From the NCBI RefSeq assembly GCF_002240355.1, contig NZ_CP016353.1, forward strand, positions 2,716,501 through 2,780,500: a stretch of DNA of 64,000 nt, given 5' to 3'. A program made the position numbers and the translations under genes. The notes beneath the pieces are model-generated. The model saw only the letters and a list, made by a program, of their open reading frames with translations, did no database searches and had not been told where the DNA came from. This DNA is from Prauserella marina. Lineage in GTDB: Bacteria > Actinomycetota > Actinomycetes > Mycobacteriales > Pseudonocardiaceae. This document shows positions 8,005 through 16,905 of this stretch, one piece after another (position 1 is the stretch's first letter; each line of letters opens with the position of its first letter).

Positions 8005-9138
8005 GTGATCACTCTTCGGCGGGTCCCGGAGTTGTGGCGCCGGTTCGACGGCGTTGTCTGGTATTCCACCATCGGGCTGTTGCTCTTCACCGGCTCGCTC
8101 ATCCCCGCTCTGCACAGCCACGGCACGCAAGTCGGCGGGATGCCCCACCGGTCCTACGATGTGCTGGCCGTGCTGGCGATCGTGCTCCAGTGCGCTCCGC
8201 TCGCGGTGTGCAGGCGGTGGCCCGCCGTCTGCCTGGCACTGGTGTCGGTCGGTTTCGTCATCGACCAGCTGCGCGGCTATCACACGTTCGCGGGCACCGC
8301 GCTGGCCATCTCACTGCTCAACGCCGGGTCACGGCTGGAATGGCGCAGGCGCGCCACCGCGATCACGCTCTCCGTGGCGTATGTGCCGTTGGTGGCGTCG
8401 TTCCACCTGCTCGGCGGAGGCGAACCGCCCGGCGAGTTCGTCCTGTTCTATCTGGCATGCGCCCTGGTCTGGGGCATCGGAACGTGGCTGCGTTCCACCA
8501 GGGCGGCTGAGGCCGAACGGCGCCGCCTCGTCGCGGAGGAAACCCGTACCGCCGAACGCGACCGCATCGCCCGCGAACTTCACGACGTCGTGACCCACCA
8601 CGTGACGGCGATGGTGGTGCAGGCGGAGGCGGCCAGGTATGTCACCGCCTCCCCGGAACGCCTCGACGACACGCTGAGCGTCATCACCGACACCGGCAGG
8701 CGCGCCATCAGCGACCTGCGGACTCTGCTCGATCTGCTCGATCCCGGCCACGGCACCGAAACGAAACTGTCCACCCTCGTCGAGCGAACACGTCAGGCGG
8801 GGCAACCGGTGGAGTTCACCGAGGAGGGCACGCCCCACGGCGCGGGCAGCGCAGGGCCGGTGGCTTACCGCGTCGTGCAGGAAGCACTCACGAACGCGCT
8901 CAAATACGACCACGGCAGCCCTACCTCGGTCGAGGTGCGGCACGGGGAAAGGGAGATCACCGTCGAGGTCAGCACGGACGGTTCCGGTGCGCGGGCCGGT
9001 GTCCCCGGCGGCAGCGGAAGAGGGCTCGCCGGACTCCGCGAACGCGTCGATCTCCTCGGAGGGGATTTCAGCGCGGGCAGCGGGGCGAGCGGCGGATTCC
9101 GGGTGAGGGCCCGGATTCCGGAGAGGACTACCTCGTGA
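8005..9138 (+). CDS. sensor histidine kinase, NarL/DesK type
   Basis: A 377-residue membrane sensor kinase. Four to five transmembrane helices occupy about residues 15-160. A short coiled coil leads to the HisKA_3 dimerisation region, with phospho-acceptor His193 in RDRIARELHDVVTHH. An HATPase domain follows, with the N-box QEALTNALKYDHG and GRGLAGLRERV. It starts with GTG at 8005 without a clear Shine-Dalgarno and may be leaderless. It overlaps the response-regulator start by 4 bases, so the two are co-translated. The short extracellular loops suggest membrane or cell-wall stress sensing; the signal is unknown. Confidence 0.93.
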   Translation: MITLRRVPELWRRFDGVVWYSTIGLLLFTGSLIPALHSHGTQVGGMPHRSYDVLAVLAIVLQCAPLAVCRRWPAVCLALVSVGFVIDQLRGYHTFAGTALAISLLNAGSRLEWRRRATAITLSVAYVPLVASFHLLGGGEPPGEFVLFYLACALVWGIGTWLRSTRAAEAERRRLVAEETRTAERDRIARELHDVVTHHVTAMVVQAEAARYVTASPERLDDTLSVITDTGRRAISDLRTLLDLLDPGHGTETKLSTLVERTRQAGQPVEFTEEGTPHGAGSAGPVAYRVVQEALTNALKYDHGSPTSVEVRHGEREITVEVSTDGSGARAGVPGGSGRGLAGLRERVDLLGGDFSAGSGASGGFRVRARIPERTTS

Positions 9139-9794
9139 TCACCCCGACCAGGGTTCTCGTCTGTGACGACCAGGTTCTCGTCCGCACCGGACTGGTCACC
9201 ATCATCGGCGCCCAGCCCGATCTCGACGTGGTCGGCGAATGCGGCGACGGTCAGGCCGCGGTGGACCTGACCGCCGAACTGCGCCCCGACGTCGTGGTGA
9301 TGGATGTGCGCATGCCGGTGCTCGACGGCATCGACGCCACGAGATTGCTCGCCGGTGCCGGCGTCGCACGGCCCGTCAAGGTGCTCGTGGTGACGACGTT
9401 CAACCTCGACGAGTACGTCTACCGCGCGCTACGCGCCGGAGCGAGCGGTTTTTTGCTGAAGGACGCGCCGCCGGACCGGCTCCTGCACGGCATCCGGACC
9501 GTGGCGACGGGCGCGGCGCTGCTGGATCCCGAGGTGACCCGCCAGCTCGTCGGTGTCTACGCGACCCGGATCAGACCCGCGGAGGGCGATCCGGGCGACG
9601 TTCCGTTGACGCCCCGCGAACTGGAGGTGCTGCGTCTCGTCGCGGACGGTCTTTCCAACAGCGAGATCGCCGCGACCCTGGTGATCAGCAGGGAAACCGT
9701 CAAGACGTTCGTGTCGCGCATCCTCACCAAACTCTCGCTGCGCGACCGCGTTCAGGCGGTCGTCTACGCCTATCGCCACGGTCTGGTCACCTGA
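9135..9794 (+). CDS. LuxR-family response regulator
   Basis: A 219-residue NarL/FixJ-type regulator. The receiver domain has acidic pair Asp11/Asp12, phospho-acceptor Asp57 in VVVMDVRMP, and Lys in FLLKDAPP. The C-terminal LuxR helix-turn-helix is ELEVLRLVADGLSNSEIAAT. GTG at 9135 overlaps the kinase stop (GTGA), so it is the cognate partner of the kinase at 8005. Targets are unknown. The convergent lipoprotein hydrolase downstream is separated by only 12 bases. Confidence 0.95.
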   Translation: MITPTRVLVCDDQVLVRTGLVTIIGAQPDLDVVGECGDGQAAVDLTAELRPDVVVMDVRMPVLDGIDATRLLAGAGVARPVKVLVVTTFNLDEYVYRALRAGASGFLLKDAPPDRLLHGIRTVATGAALLDPEVTRQLVGVYATRIRPAEGDPGDVPLTPRELEVLRLVADGLSNSEIAATLVISRETVKTFVSRILTKLSLRDRVQAVVYAYRHGLVT

Positions 9795-9806
9795 TCCCGC
9801 CGGGCT

Positions 9807-10715
9807 CTAAGCCCTTTCCGCGGCTTCGTCGGCGACGCGCTGGATCGCGGCGACGGCGAGTTCCGGTTCGTCGACGTAGATGTGGTGTTCGCTCTTCTCG
9901 GCCGTGCTCAGGTTGCTGCGGCTGGACACCGCGAGCCACTTCTCCTGGCCTTCGGCCCACGAGCGTTCGAGGGCGTCGCCGTACTCGGGAACGGCCGCGA
10001 GATAAGGCTTTCCGTGCTGAATGACCTCGACCGGGATGTCGCCGGCCGAACGGACCTCGCCGTCGGGAATGGTGAGCTGCTCCGGACTCTGTCCGTCGAG
10101 TACCGCGACCGTTTGATCGCGCAACTCGGCGGCCATGCCGGTGGCCGATTGGGGCACCTCCGTGGTGAGGTCGGCGCCCTGCGTCGGCGACGTGGCGTCC
10201 ATGAGAACCAGGCCGGCGACCCTGTCCTGATGGTCGGGTGCGTACCTCGCGGCGATCAGTCCGCCGAGCGAATGCCCTGCCAGCACGACGGGCGCGTCAC
10301 CGGCGACCTTGTCGATGACGGAGGTCAGTACGGCACCGGTGCTGTCGAGGGTCTGCGGTCCGCCGGGCTCGTCGCTTTCCCCCGCGCCGAGCCGGTCGTA
10401 GGAGCACGTTCGGTCCCGTTCTCCCAGGGTTTCCTGGAGCCCGGCCAGTTTTCCGAGGTCGTCACCTCCTCCTGCCAGCAGGATGACGACCGGCCTGCCT
10501 TCCACCGGGTCGCCCGTGCAGGAGACGTTCACCGAGCGGCCGTCGATGTCGATCTTCTCCGTGCCGATGAGCACGTCGTCGCCGGTGCCCGTGGTGGTGA
10601 CGCTCGCGGGCGGGTTCGCCTCCGCGCTCGACCCTTCGTCGCAGCCTGCGAGGCCCACGCCGGCCACCGTGCAGCACAGTGCGAGCACGGCGGATGCCCT
10701 GACGTCGCGGAACAT
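9807..10715 (-). CDS. alpha/beta hydrolase lipoprotein
   Basis: A 302-residue exported hydrolase. Its signal peptide ends in the lipobox LAGC, so it is anchored outside the membrane. The fold is clear: oxyanion region LLAGGGDD, nucleophile elbow GHSLGG (Ser), and a late His in EHHIYVDEP. The ATG at 10715 follows GAAAGGG. It probably hydrolyses an ester or amide outside the cell; the substrate is not evident. It is divergent from the methyltransferase at 10914. Confidence 0.85.
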   Translation of the reverse strand: MFRDVRASAVLALCCTVAGVGLAGCDEGSSAEANPPASVTTTGTGDDVLIGTEKIDIDGRSVNVSCTGDPVEGRPVVILLAGGGDDLGKLAGLQETLGERDRTCSYDRLGAGESDEPGGPQTLDSTGAVLTSVIDKVAGDAPVVLAGHSLGGLIAARYAPDHQDRVAGLVLMDATSPTQGADLTTEVPQSATGMAAELRDQTVAVLDGQSPEQLTIPDGEVRSAGDIPVEVIQHGKPYLAAVPEYGDALERSWAEGQEKWLAVSSRSNLSTAEKSEHHIYVDEPELAVAAIQRVADEAAERA

Positions 10716-10913
10716 AGTAGAAACCCTTTCTGGAAACGGAATCGAAGCGAGAACGGCGATGCGCCGGTAGTGGATGTGGTCGTGAACGCTACGGATCCCG
10801 GACGGCGAAATCGTCACCTCGCGGTGGACACTCGCGCGTAGCTCCCATGGGGGACAGAGGTGTTCTGTGCGGAGTCGTCGCCTGGCCGCGGCTTCAGGCC
10901 CACATTGAATCGC

Positions 10914-11657
10914 GTGACCGAAACACCCGCGCGGCCCGCGAAACAGGTCGAGGCGAACGACTACGACAGCTTCGCCGAGGGGTATGCGGCCGGAGCCGAG
11001 AACGACATCATGACCGCCTACCTCGCGCGGCCCGCGATCGTGGACCTTGCCGGGGACGTGTCCGGGCGCCGGATTCTGGACGCGGGCTGCGGCAGCGGTC
11101 CGCTGTTCGCCGCGTTGCGCGATCGCGGTGGGATCGTGACCGGCATCGACTCCAGTGCCGGGATGCTGGCGCTGGCCCGGCGGGAACTCGGCGAGGAGGC
11201 GGACCTGCGCGTTGCCGACCTTGGCGATCCCCTGCCGTTCGGCGATGGCGAATTCGACGACGTGGTGTCGTCGCTGGTACTGCACTACCTGGAGGACTGG
11301 GGGCCGACGCTGGCCGAACTGCGGCGCGTACTCCGGTCCGGCGGCAGGCTGATCGCGTCGGTGCAACACCCCTTTGTGGACTACGCGATCCAGGATCCCC
11401 GGCCCGACTACTTCGCGACCGCCAGTTACACCACCGAATGGACGTTCGACGGACAGTCGTTTCCGATGCTGTTCTGGCGCAGGCCGTTGCACGCGATGAC
11501 CGATGCCTTCACCACAGCCGGTTTCCGGCTCGCCGCCATCAGCGAACCACAACCGGACCCGGCCGCGCGCGAACTGTTCCCCGCCGAGTTCCACGATCTT
11601 TCCACCAGGATCAGTTTCCTGTTCTTCGTCGTGGAGGTACCGGATCGGCGCGACTAG
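10914..11657 (+). CDS. class I SAM-dependent methyltransferase
   Basis: A 247-residue Methyltransf_11-type enzyme. The SAM-binding motif I is ILDAGCGSGPLF; the acidic loop GIDSSAGML and the DVVSSLVLHYLEDW region follow. The GTG at 10914 (VTETPARPAKQ) was chosen as the start because the upstream extension is not family-like; there is no Shine-Dalgarno, so it may be leaderless. The C-terminal part (SYTTEWTFDGQSFPMLFWRRPL) is the substrate region of small-molecule methyltransferases. Substrate unknown. Confidence 0.85.
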   Translation: MTETPARPAKQVEANDYDSFAEGYAAGAENDIMTAYLARPAIVDLAGDVSGRRILDAGCGSGPLFAALRDRGGIVTGIDSSAGMLALARRELGEEADLRVADLGDPLPFGDGEFDDVVSSLVLHYLEDWGPTLAELRRVLRSGGRLIASVQHPFVDYAIQDPRPDYFATASYTTEWTFDGQSFPMLFWRRPLHAMTDAFTTAGFRLAAISEPQPDPAARELFPAEFHDLSTRISFLFFVVEVPDRRD

Positions 11658-11683
11658 CTCTCGGGACGTGGAATACTGCCGGT

Positions 11684-12106
11684 GTGGCATTTCGCGACGA
11701 TCCCGACGGCGATCAGTTTTTCGCGTTGCGCACGTTCCGCGCGGATGGCTCGGCGGCTTCGACGCCGGTGTGGCTGGCTCCTCGCGAGGGCCGCTGGTAC
11801 GGCTACACCCCTGGCCGTTCGTGGAAAGTAGCCCGGATCCGCCGCGATCCGCGCGTCGAGGTCGCGCCGTCGACCTTCGAGGGAGTCCCGACCGGGCCAT
11901 GGCGGTCCGGTTCGGCGCGAGTGCTGCGAGCACCGGAGTCGCGCACGGCGAAGCGAGCGATGACCGGAAAGTACGGCAACAAGTTCCGGGTGTTCGTCCT
12001 CACGACCCTGCTGGGCAGTCTTCGCCGCCGTGGTGGGCGGGCGGTGGGGCTGGAAATCAGCCTCGGCACCGGCGTTGCCGCTGACCAGGTCAGTCCGGGC
12101 GAATGA
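11684..12106 (+). CDS. PPOX-class F420/FMN-dependent enzyme
   Basis: A 140-residue split-barrel flavin-binding protein of the PPOX/F420 group: LRTFRADGSAASTPVWLAP, WKVARIRRDPRVEVAPS, and a C-terminal KFRVFVLTTLLG segment. The start is GTG at 11684. Such proteins use FMN or F420 to reduce small molecules or quinones. It begins 26 bases after the methyltransferase and may be co-transcribed. Its 3' end overlaps the convergent TetR gene by 17 bases. Confidence 0.8.
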   Translation: MAFRDDPDGDQFFALRTFRADGSAASTPVWLAPREGRWYGYTPGRSWKVARIRRDPRVEVAPSTFEGVPTGPWRSGSARVLRAPESRTAKRAMTGKYGNKFRVFVLTTLLGSLRRRGGRAVGLEISLGTGVAADQVSPGE

Positions 12107-12677
12107 GCCGCCGGATGCCGGTGTGCAGGGCGGCATCGGCGGCCTGAGCGTCCAGTTGCCCGGTGCCGGCCAGTTCGGCCGCGGTGTGGGCGAGGGAGAT
12201 GATCGCCGAGGCAAGCCAGGTAGAGGGCTGCCGATCGGTGAACTCGCCTTCGCGTTGCGCGCGTTCGATCACCTCGGTGAACCGGCTCATGATCGGGCGA
12301 TGCAGGTCGCGCGAGCGCTCCGCGCTGATCCGGCTGTCCTGGAGGAGCAGTGGGTGCCGTTGAGCAGCGCTCCGGCTCGCGTCGAGCAGGCGCAGCAGGG
12401 TGGTTTCGGCCGCTTCTCCGTCGATCGCTGCGGCGTCCATGGCCGCGACGACTTCCGAGGTCACGTGGTCGAGGACGGCGTCTACGAGGGATTCCCTTGA
12501 GCCGAAGTGCGCGTACACCGTCTGCCTGCTGACCCCGGCGGCCTTGGCGACGTCGTCGAGTCCCGCTTCGGGGTGCGTGCCCAGCACCTGGGCGGCCGCC
12601 GTCAGGACCGCGGATCTGCTGCGTTGGGCGTCGGCGCGGCGGCGACGCCGGGGCGGTTCGTGGTCCCGGGCGGTCAT
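12090..12677 (-). CDS. TetR family regulator
   Basis: A 195-residue TetR repressor. It has a basic N-terminus (PPRRRRRADAQRSR), the helix-turn-helix GLDDVAKAAGVSRQTVYAHF, and a TetR_C domain. ATG at 12677 was chosen over the upstream start at 12707, because that would place the start in the operator. It is divergent from the erythromycin-esterase gene. Two strong operators lie between them, making it the likely repressor of both genes. Confidence 0.92.
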   Translation of the reverse strand: MTARDHEPPRRRRRADAQRSRSAVLTAAAQVLGTHPEAGLDDVAKAAGVSRQTVYAHFGSRESLVDAVLDHVTSEVVAAMDAAAIDGEAAETTLLRLLDASRSAAQRHPLLLQDSRISAERSRDLHRPIMSRFTEVIERAQREGEFTDRQPSTWLASAIISLAHTAAELAGTGQLDAQAADAALHTGIRRLIRPD

Positions 12678-12693
12678 GGTCGCCAACCCTACC

Positions 12694-12744
12694 AACTTTG
12701 ACAGCATTGTCAGAGTTAATTACTTTGACAATGCTGTCAAAGTT
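12694..12744. promoter_or_regulatory. twin TetR operators overlapping a promoter
   Basis: There are two 24-base copies of AACTTTGACA-N4-TGTCAAAGTT, each with one mismatch, at 12694-12717 and 12721-12744. Their centres are 27 bases apart. Their 4-base centres are reverse complements (GCAT and ATGC). A + strand promoter is embedded: -35 TTGACA (12698-12703), a 17-base spacer, then -10 TACTTT (12721-12726). Binding at both sites would block the esterase promoter and probably the TetR promoter. Confidence 0.8.
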
Positions 12745-12760
12745 ACGAAGGGAGTCGACC

Positions 12761-13966
12761 GTGGAGTTCGCGCGATGGCTGAGGCAGGAGGCGTTCACCG
12801 CGAGCGCGCTCGACCCGGAGGCGCCGCTGGACGAGCTGGAATCCCTGCGCGCGCTGATCGGTGAGGCCAGGGTGGTGGCCATCGGCGAGAATGCCCACCA
12901 TGTCAGGGAGTTCTATCTCCTGCGGCACCGGTTGCTCCGGTTTCTGGTGGAGCGGTGCGGATTCACCGGGTACGTCTTCGAGGCGCCGCGCGTCGAGTCC
13001 GAGGCGATCGATTCCTGGGTGCGAGGTGCTTCCGGTGACCTCGCCGAGCTGACCGGCACCCCCGCGATGGCCTTGACCCGCCACGGCGAAATGCACGCTG
13101 CGCTGGCCTGGATGCGCGCGCACAACGCGGTGGCGGAGCGCCCGGTGCGCTTCGCCGGAGCCGTTGCCGATGTGGTCCCCGAACTGCGCCGGGTGCGCAC
13201 CCACCTGCGGCACACCGATCCCGGCGCGCTGCCGCTGCTGGAACGCGCGCTCGCCGCCGCGTGCGCCTATCAGGACGAATATCCGATGCGCGAGTTGTTC
13301 AACTACGCCGCGCTCGAACAGTCCACAAGGGACGCTTTGACCGCGGATCTGAGTCGTCTGCTCGGCAGGATGGAAGCCACGTCGGCGCGCACCGAAGCGC
13401 TGGCCCGTGTGCGCGCCGCGTGGCACGCCGATCATCTGTACCGGGACTTCTCCGGAAGCGGCCTTTCCGTGGGAACGACCGCGCTGGACACCGCCATGGC
13501 CGAGACGGTGCTGCGGCTGCTCGACGAGGATCCCGGCGCCAAGATCGTTCTCGCGCTGCACAACGTCCACCTGCGCGCGACACCGGTCGAGCACGGCGGC
13601 CCCGCCGACATCCTTCCCGCCGGGTATCACCTGCGCGCCGCGCTGGGCGAGGACTACGTCGCGATCGCGGCGACAGGCAATCACGGGAGCGTCGCGTGCG
13701 GCGAACTGAACCCGGGCCAACCGAGTGGAATGGATGTCGTCCAGCGCCCCCTGCCGCCACCGGAACCCGGCAGCATCGAGGCCGCGTTCGCCGAAGCGGC
13801 CATCGACGACACGGCCGCGCTGGCGATCGCGGATCTGCGAGCGGCGAACGTCGAGGACGCCGGAACCTACACGAAGTTCCGCTCACAGGAAGAATTCCTT
13901 GGGGCGCCGGTCTTTCGGGCTTTCGACGCCGTCGCCTACGTCCCCCACCTGCGACCCGCGAGCTAG
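12761..13966 (+). CDS. erythromycin esterase family protein
   Basis: A 401-residue member of the erythromycin esterase family (macrolide lactone hydrolases and relatives). The family signature IGENAHHVREF places Glu43 and His46 at the same numbers as in EreB. A C-terminal HNVHLRA (His267, His270) matches the second conserved HNxH. GTG at 12761 follows GAAGGGAG. With the divergent TetR gene it forms a regulator/resistance-like pair. Family members range from real macrolide esterases to enzymes of unknown substrate, so macrolide resistance is only suggested. Confidence 0.85.
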   Translation: MEFARWLRQEAFTASALDPEAPLDELESLRALIGEARVVAIGENAHHVREFYLLRHRLLRFLVERCGFTGYVFEAPRVESEAIDSWVRGASGDLAELTGTPAMALTRHGEMHAALAWMRAHNAVAERPVRFAGAVADVVPELRRVRTHLRHTDPGALPLLERALAAACAYQDEYPMRELFNYAALEQSTRDALTADLSRLLGRMEATSARTEALARVRAAWHADHLYRDFSGSGLSVGTTALDTAMAETVLRLLDEDPGAKIVLALHNVHLRATPVEHGGPADILPAGYHLRAALGEDYVAIAATGNHGSVACGELNPGQPSGMDVVQRPLPPPEPGSIEAAFAEAAIDDTAALAIADLRAANVEDAGTYTKFRSQEEFLGAPVFRAFDAVAYVPHLRPAS

Positions 13967-14282
13967 CGAATTTCTCCACCCGGCATCGACCGTCTGCTTT
14001 CCTCCGGCTGCCAGGCCGTCCGACTTTGTCCCGGCACTCACCGTGAACGCTTCGCGCGTGCTCGTCGCGCGGGCGATGCGGTCCGTGGCTCACGGTCATC
14101 GCGTCGGTTCCGACAGGAGATCGGATCGTTATCGCAGGTCCGGCTCATTTCGGGGCGGTCTCCTGCGGATGTCGGCGATCCTCGCGAATGACGTGTTGAC
14201 AGTCGCTATGTGAACAGCGATGCTGTGATGCGCACAGAGCAGTGGGGTCGATCCGGCCCTGGAAAGACAGCGAGGTCGCAGC
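13967..14282 (+). promoter_or_regulatory. promoter region of the DUF6282 operon
   Basis: This 316-base gap holds no convincing gene. Near its end are TTGACA (14196-14201) and, partly overlapping the expected -10 region, a perfect inverted repeat ACAGC-GAT-GCTGT (14214-14226) inside TGTGAACAGCGATG (14209-14222). The same core, TGTGAACAG(C)GATG, recurs in front of the IclR gene at the other end of the cluster, so this is the likely operator. A GAGG Shine-Dalgarno precedes the GTG start at 14283. Confidence 0.5.
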
Positions 14283-15191
14283 GTGACGAGCAGTCCACCC
14301 ATCGCAGAGGTACTTCACGGAGCCGTCGATCTGCATTGCCATTCAGGACCGAATCCCTTCGCCCGCGAATTCGACCACGTCGAGGCGGCACGGGACGCGG
14401 AACGGCTCGGCATGCGCGGCATTCTCGTGAAGTCACACCATCACAACACGGTGATGGACCTGCTGGCGATGGAGCGCGACCTCGCGAAGATCGGCACGCC
14501 GGTGTTCGGCGGGATCGCACTGAACGCCCAGATCGGCGGCATCAACCCCTACGCCGTCGCGATGAGCCTGCGCATGGGCGGGCGTGCCGTCTGGTTCCCC
14601 ACGTTCTCCAGTCGCTGTCACTGCGAAAACGACCACCACGGTTTTCCCGAATCCGACATCGAGATCCCGAACCGCATCATCGACGTGACCACTGCCGACG
14701 GTCGGCTCGTCGATGAGGTCTACGAGGTCGTCGACCTCATCGTGGAAAGCGACGCGCTGCTCTCGGCCGGTCACGTGTCGCCACCGGAGGCGCACAAGAT
14801 CTTCACGGCGGGCCGGGATCGCGGTGTGCGGCGGATGATCATCAGTCACCCGAACTTCGTCATCGACGCCGATCCAGGTGAGTGCTCCGAACTCGTCGAA
14901 CTGGGTGCCTACATCGAGCACGAGGTCGGCATGTACGACCCGATGGGCTACCGCAAATGGGACCCTTCGCTGCTGCTGGACTGGATTCGCAAGATCGGCC
15001 CCGATCACACGGTGCTGTCGTCCGATCTCGGACAGCGCGGCAGGCCCATGCCCGTCGACGCGTTCATGCGGGTGGGCAAGGAATTGCTCGACCGAGGGCT
15101 GAGCGTGGAGGAACTACGCCAGGTCGCCTGCCGCAACGCCGCGTTCCTGCTGGGACTCGACGCCGAGCGTCCCGCTCCGGTCGGGGGGTGA
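14283..15191 (+). CDS. DUF6282 family amidohydrolase-like protein
   Basis: A 302-residue protein of a family without known function, first gene of a seven-gene operon. Its residues look like an amidohydrolase TIM barrel: HxH at His18/His20 (DLHCHSGPNP), Lys50 in LVKSHHHN, His165 in SAGHVSPPE, His190 in ISHPNF and Asp249 in SSDLGQ. These would bind one or two metal ions for hydrolysis. It overlaps the next gene region by the GGGGTGA that serves as that gene's Shine-Dalgarno. Likely role: hydrolysis of a ring or amide in the compound imported by the ABC transporter. The substrate is unknown. Confidence 0.75.
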   Translation: MTSSPPIAEVLHGAVDLHCHSGPNPFAREFDHVEAARDAERLGMRGILVKSHHHNTVMDLLAMERDLAKIGTPVFGGIALNAQIGGINPYAVAMSLRMGGRAVWFPTFSSRCHCENDHHGFPESDIEIPNRIIDVTTADGRLVDEVYEVVDLIVESDALLSAGHVSPPEAHKIFTAGRDRGVRRMIISHPNFVIDADPGECSELVELGAYIEHEVGMYDPMGYRKWDPSLLLDWIRKIGPDHTVLSSDLGQRGRPMPVDAFMRVGKELLDRGLSVEELRQVACRNAAFLLGLDAERPAPVGG

Positions 15192-15199
15192 ATCCCGCC

Positions 15200-16123
15200 A
15201 TGCCTTACGCGCCAGATGATCCCCGTGCCCAGCTCGCGCCTGCCGCCGCCCGGCGGCCGGAGGGGGAACCACTGCCACCGCAAAGCTTCGACTTCACCAC
15301 CATCGAGCCCGACGCCATCACCGGCGAGGGCGGCAGGTCCTGGATCGTCAGGGCGACGAACGTGGTCTTCGTCTACACCGAGCTGGCCGAGGGCGACCTC
15401 CTCGAACGCACCGAAACCGACGAGACACTCGCCGTGGTGCTGGGAAGCGGCGGTGCCGTTTCGTTCGAGGCGGGGGGTGCCAACGCCGTGGTGGCAGGAC
15501 GCTCGGTCGTGGCGATTCCCCCCGGCCACAGCAGGATCATCGCCGAGGAGCCTGCCAGGCTGGTCCGGCTGTTCGCGACCACAGCGACCGAACTGGCCGC
15601 GCGCAGCCGCAACGCCGAGGTCTACCAGCCCTTGCCGGACACCGTCGCGGTGACGCCGCCGTGGCCGGAGCCTCCCGGCGGACCAGCGCTGCGCGTATAC
15701 GACGACGTCGAGCGGATCGAGCCGTCCCCTCGGCGGATGGGACGGATCTTCCGCAACCGGCACGCGATGGTCAACGTGCTCTATCCGAGAGTGGGGCCCC
15801 GCGATCCCGGCTCGCTTTCGCCGCATTCGCACGAGGACTTCGAACAACTCAGCTTTGTCGAGGACGGCCGCTACACCCACCACGTGCGCACCCCGTGGGG
15901 CACGGACCGGCGCACCTGGCGGCCCGACGAGCACCTGACCATCGGCGGCCCCTCGCTCACGATCATCCCGCCGCCGCTGATTCACACCAGCGAGGCGGTA
16001 GGGGAGGGCGAGAACAGGATGCTGGACATCTTCGCCGGTCCTCGCGCCGATTTTTCGGCAAGGCCCGGCTGGGTGCTCAACGCCGAGGACTACCCCGCTC
16101 CGGCTGACGGGGAATCAGCATGA
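15200..16123 (+). CDS. cupin domain protein
   Basis: A 307-residue protein with two cupin-like halves. The second carries the metal-type motif SPHSHEDFEQLSFVEDG, with a later PPPLIHT His. The first half is degenerate (ETLAVVLGSGGAVSFEAGG). The ATG at 15200 is preceded at 8 bases by GGGGTGA; an earlier GTG at 15188 would overlap the previous stop. A metal-dependent dioxygenase, isomerase or lyase role in the pathway is plausible. It overlaps the aldolase gene by 4 bases (ATGA). Confidence 0.75.
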   Translation: MPYAPDDPRAQLAPAAARRPEGEPLPPQSFDFTTIEPDAITGEGGRSWIVRATNVVFVYTELAEGDLLERTETDETLAVVLGSGGAVSFEAGGANAVVAGRSVVAIPPGHSRIIAEEPARLVRLFATTATELAARSRNAEVYQPLPDTVAVTPPWPEPPGGPALRVYDDVERIEPSPRRMGRIFRNRHAMVNVLYPRVGPRDPGSLSPHSHEDFEQLSFVEDGRYTHHVRTPWGTDRRTWRPDEHLTIGGPSLTIIPPPLIHTSEAVGEGENRMLDIFAGPRADFSARPGWVLNAEDYPAPADGESA

Positions 16124-16905
16124 ACCCGTTGCGCCGCACCGGCGGCGGCTCCCTCGGTCCCGCGTGGGGCTCGTGGATCAAGCTGTCCTCGGTCGAGAGC
16201 ACCGAGATCATGGCGAAGGCGGGATTCGACTTCTGCGTCGTCGACCTCGAACACACCCTGATGGACCTGAACGCGGTCCTTGCCCACATCGCCGTCGGCC
16301 AGGGCAGGGGCATGCGGATGCTGGTGCGTGTTCCCGACCTGCGGCCCTCGCTGATCCAGCGGCTGCTCGACGCGGGCGCCGATGGCATCGTCGCGCCGCA
16401 CGTCGACGACGCGGAGACAGCCGCCCGGCTCGTCGAATGCACCAGGTTCCCACCACACGGGGTCAGGGGATCGGGCGGGACCTCGCGAGCGGGCGGCTGG
16501 GGAACCGCGCCACGAGCGGAGTACCTGTCGCGGACCGGTCTCGCGATCGGGCAGATCGAAAGTGTCGCCGCCGTAAGGGAAACGGGACGTATCGCCACAG
16601 TGGACGGTCTGGGCGCGCTGATGCTCGGCCCGGCCGACCTCGGCATCGACGCGGCGAGCCTGCGGGGCGCGCCGCCGGTCGCGGAATTGACGGCGACGGC
16701 GCGCGCCGCCGCGAAGGCGGCAGGGATGCTCGTCGGCACGGCCGTCGGCGCCGGCGCGATCGCGAAGGCGGCCGAAGAGGACTACGACTTCATCGTCTGC
16801 GGCAACGACACGACGACGCTTGCCGTGGGAGCCACCGGGTTGATCGAGCGGACCCGGCGGCTCGCGCCGAGGGCTGCCACCGAGCACGAGGAGCACCTGA
16901 CATGA
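16120..16905 (+). CDS. HpcH/HpaI family aldolase
   Basis: A 261-residue class II (metal-dependent) pyruvate aldolase of the HpaI/citrate-lyase family. Glu44-His45 (VDLEH), Arg70 (MLVRVP), Glu147 (GQIES) and Asp173 (LGPADL) line up with HpaI His45, Arg70, Glu149 and Asp175. It would cleave a 4-hydroxy-2-oxo acid to pyruvate plus an aldehyde, the usual last step of ring-cleavage pathways. ATGA overlaps couple it to the cupin and ABC genes. Confidence 0.9.
   Translation: MNPLRRTGGGSLGPAWGSWIKLSSVESTEIMAKAGFDFCVVDLEHTLMDLNAVLAHIAVGQGRGMRMLVRVPDLRPSLIQRLLDAGADGIVAPHVDDAETAARLVECTRFPPHGVRGSGGTSRAGGWGTAPRAEYLSRTGLAIGQIESVAAVRETGRIATVDGLGALMLGPADLGIDAASLRGAPPVAELTATARAAAKAAGMLVGTAVGAGAIAKAAEEDYDFIVCGNDTTTLAVGATGLIERTRRLAPRAATEHEEHLT

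Noticed and set aside
10716-11933. N-terminal extension of the lipoprotein hydrolase across the methyltransferase gene
   Set aside because: The signal peptide with lipobox begins at 10715; everything upstream is antisense to a real methyltransferase.
16164-16901. Open frame upstream of the ABC ATPase
   Set aside because: Out-of-frame shadow of the aldolase gene; the ATPase starts at the ATG overlapping the aldolase stop.
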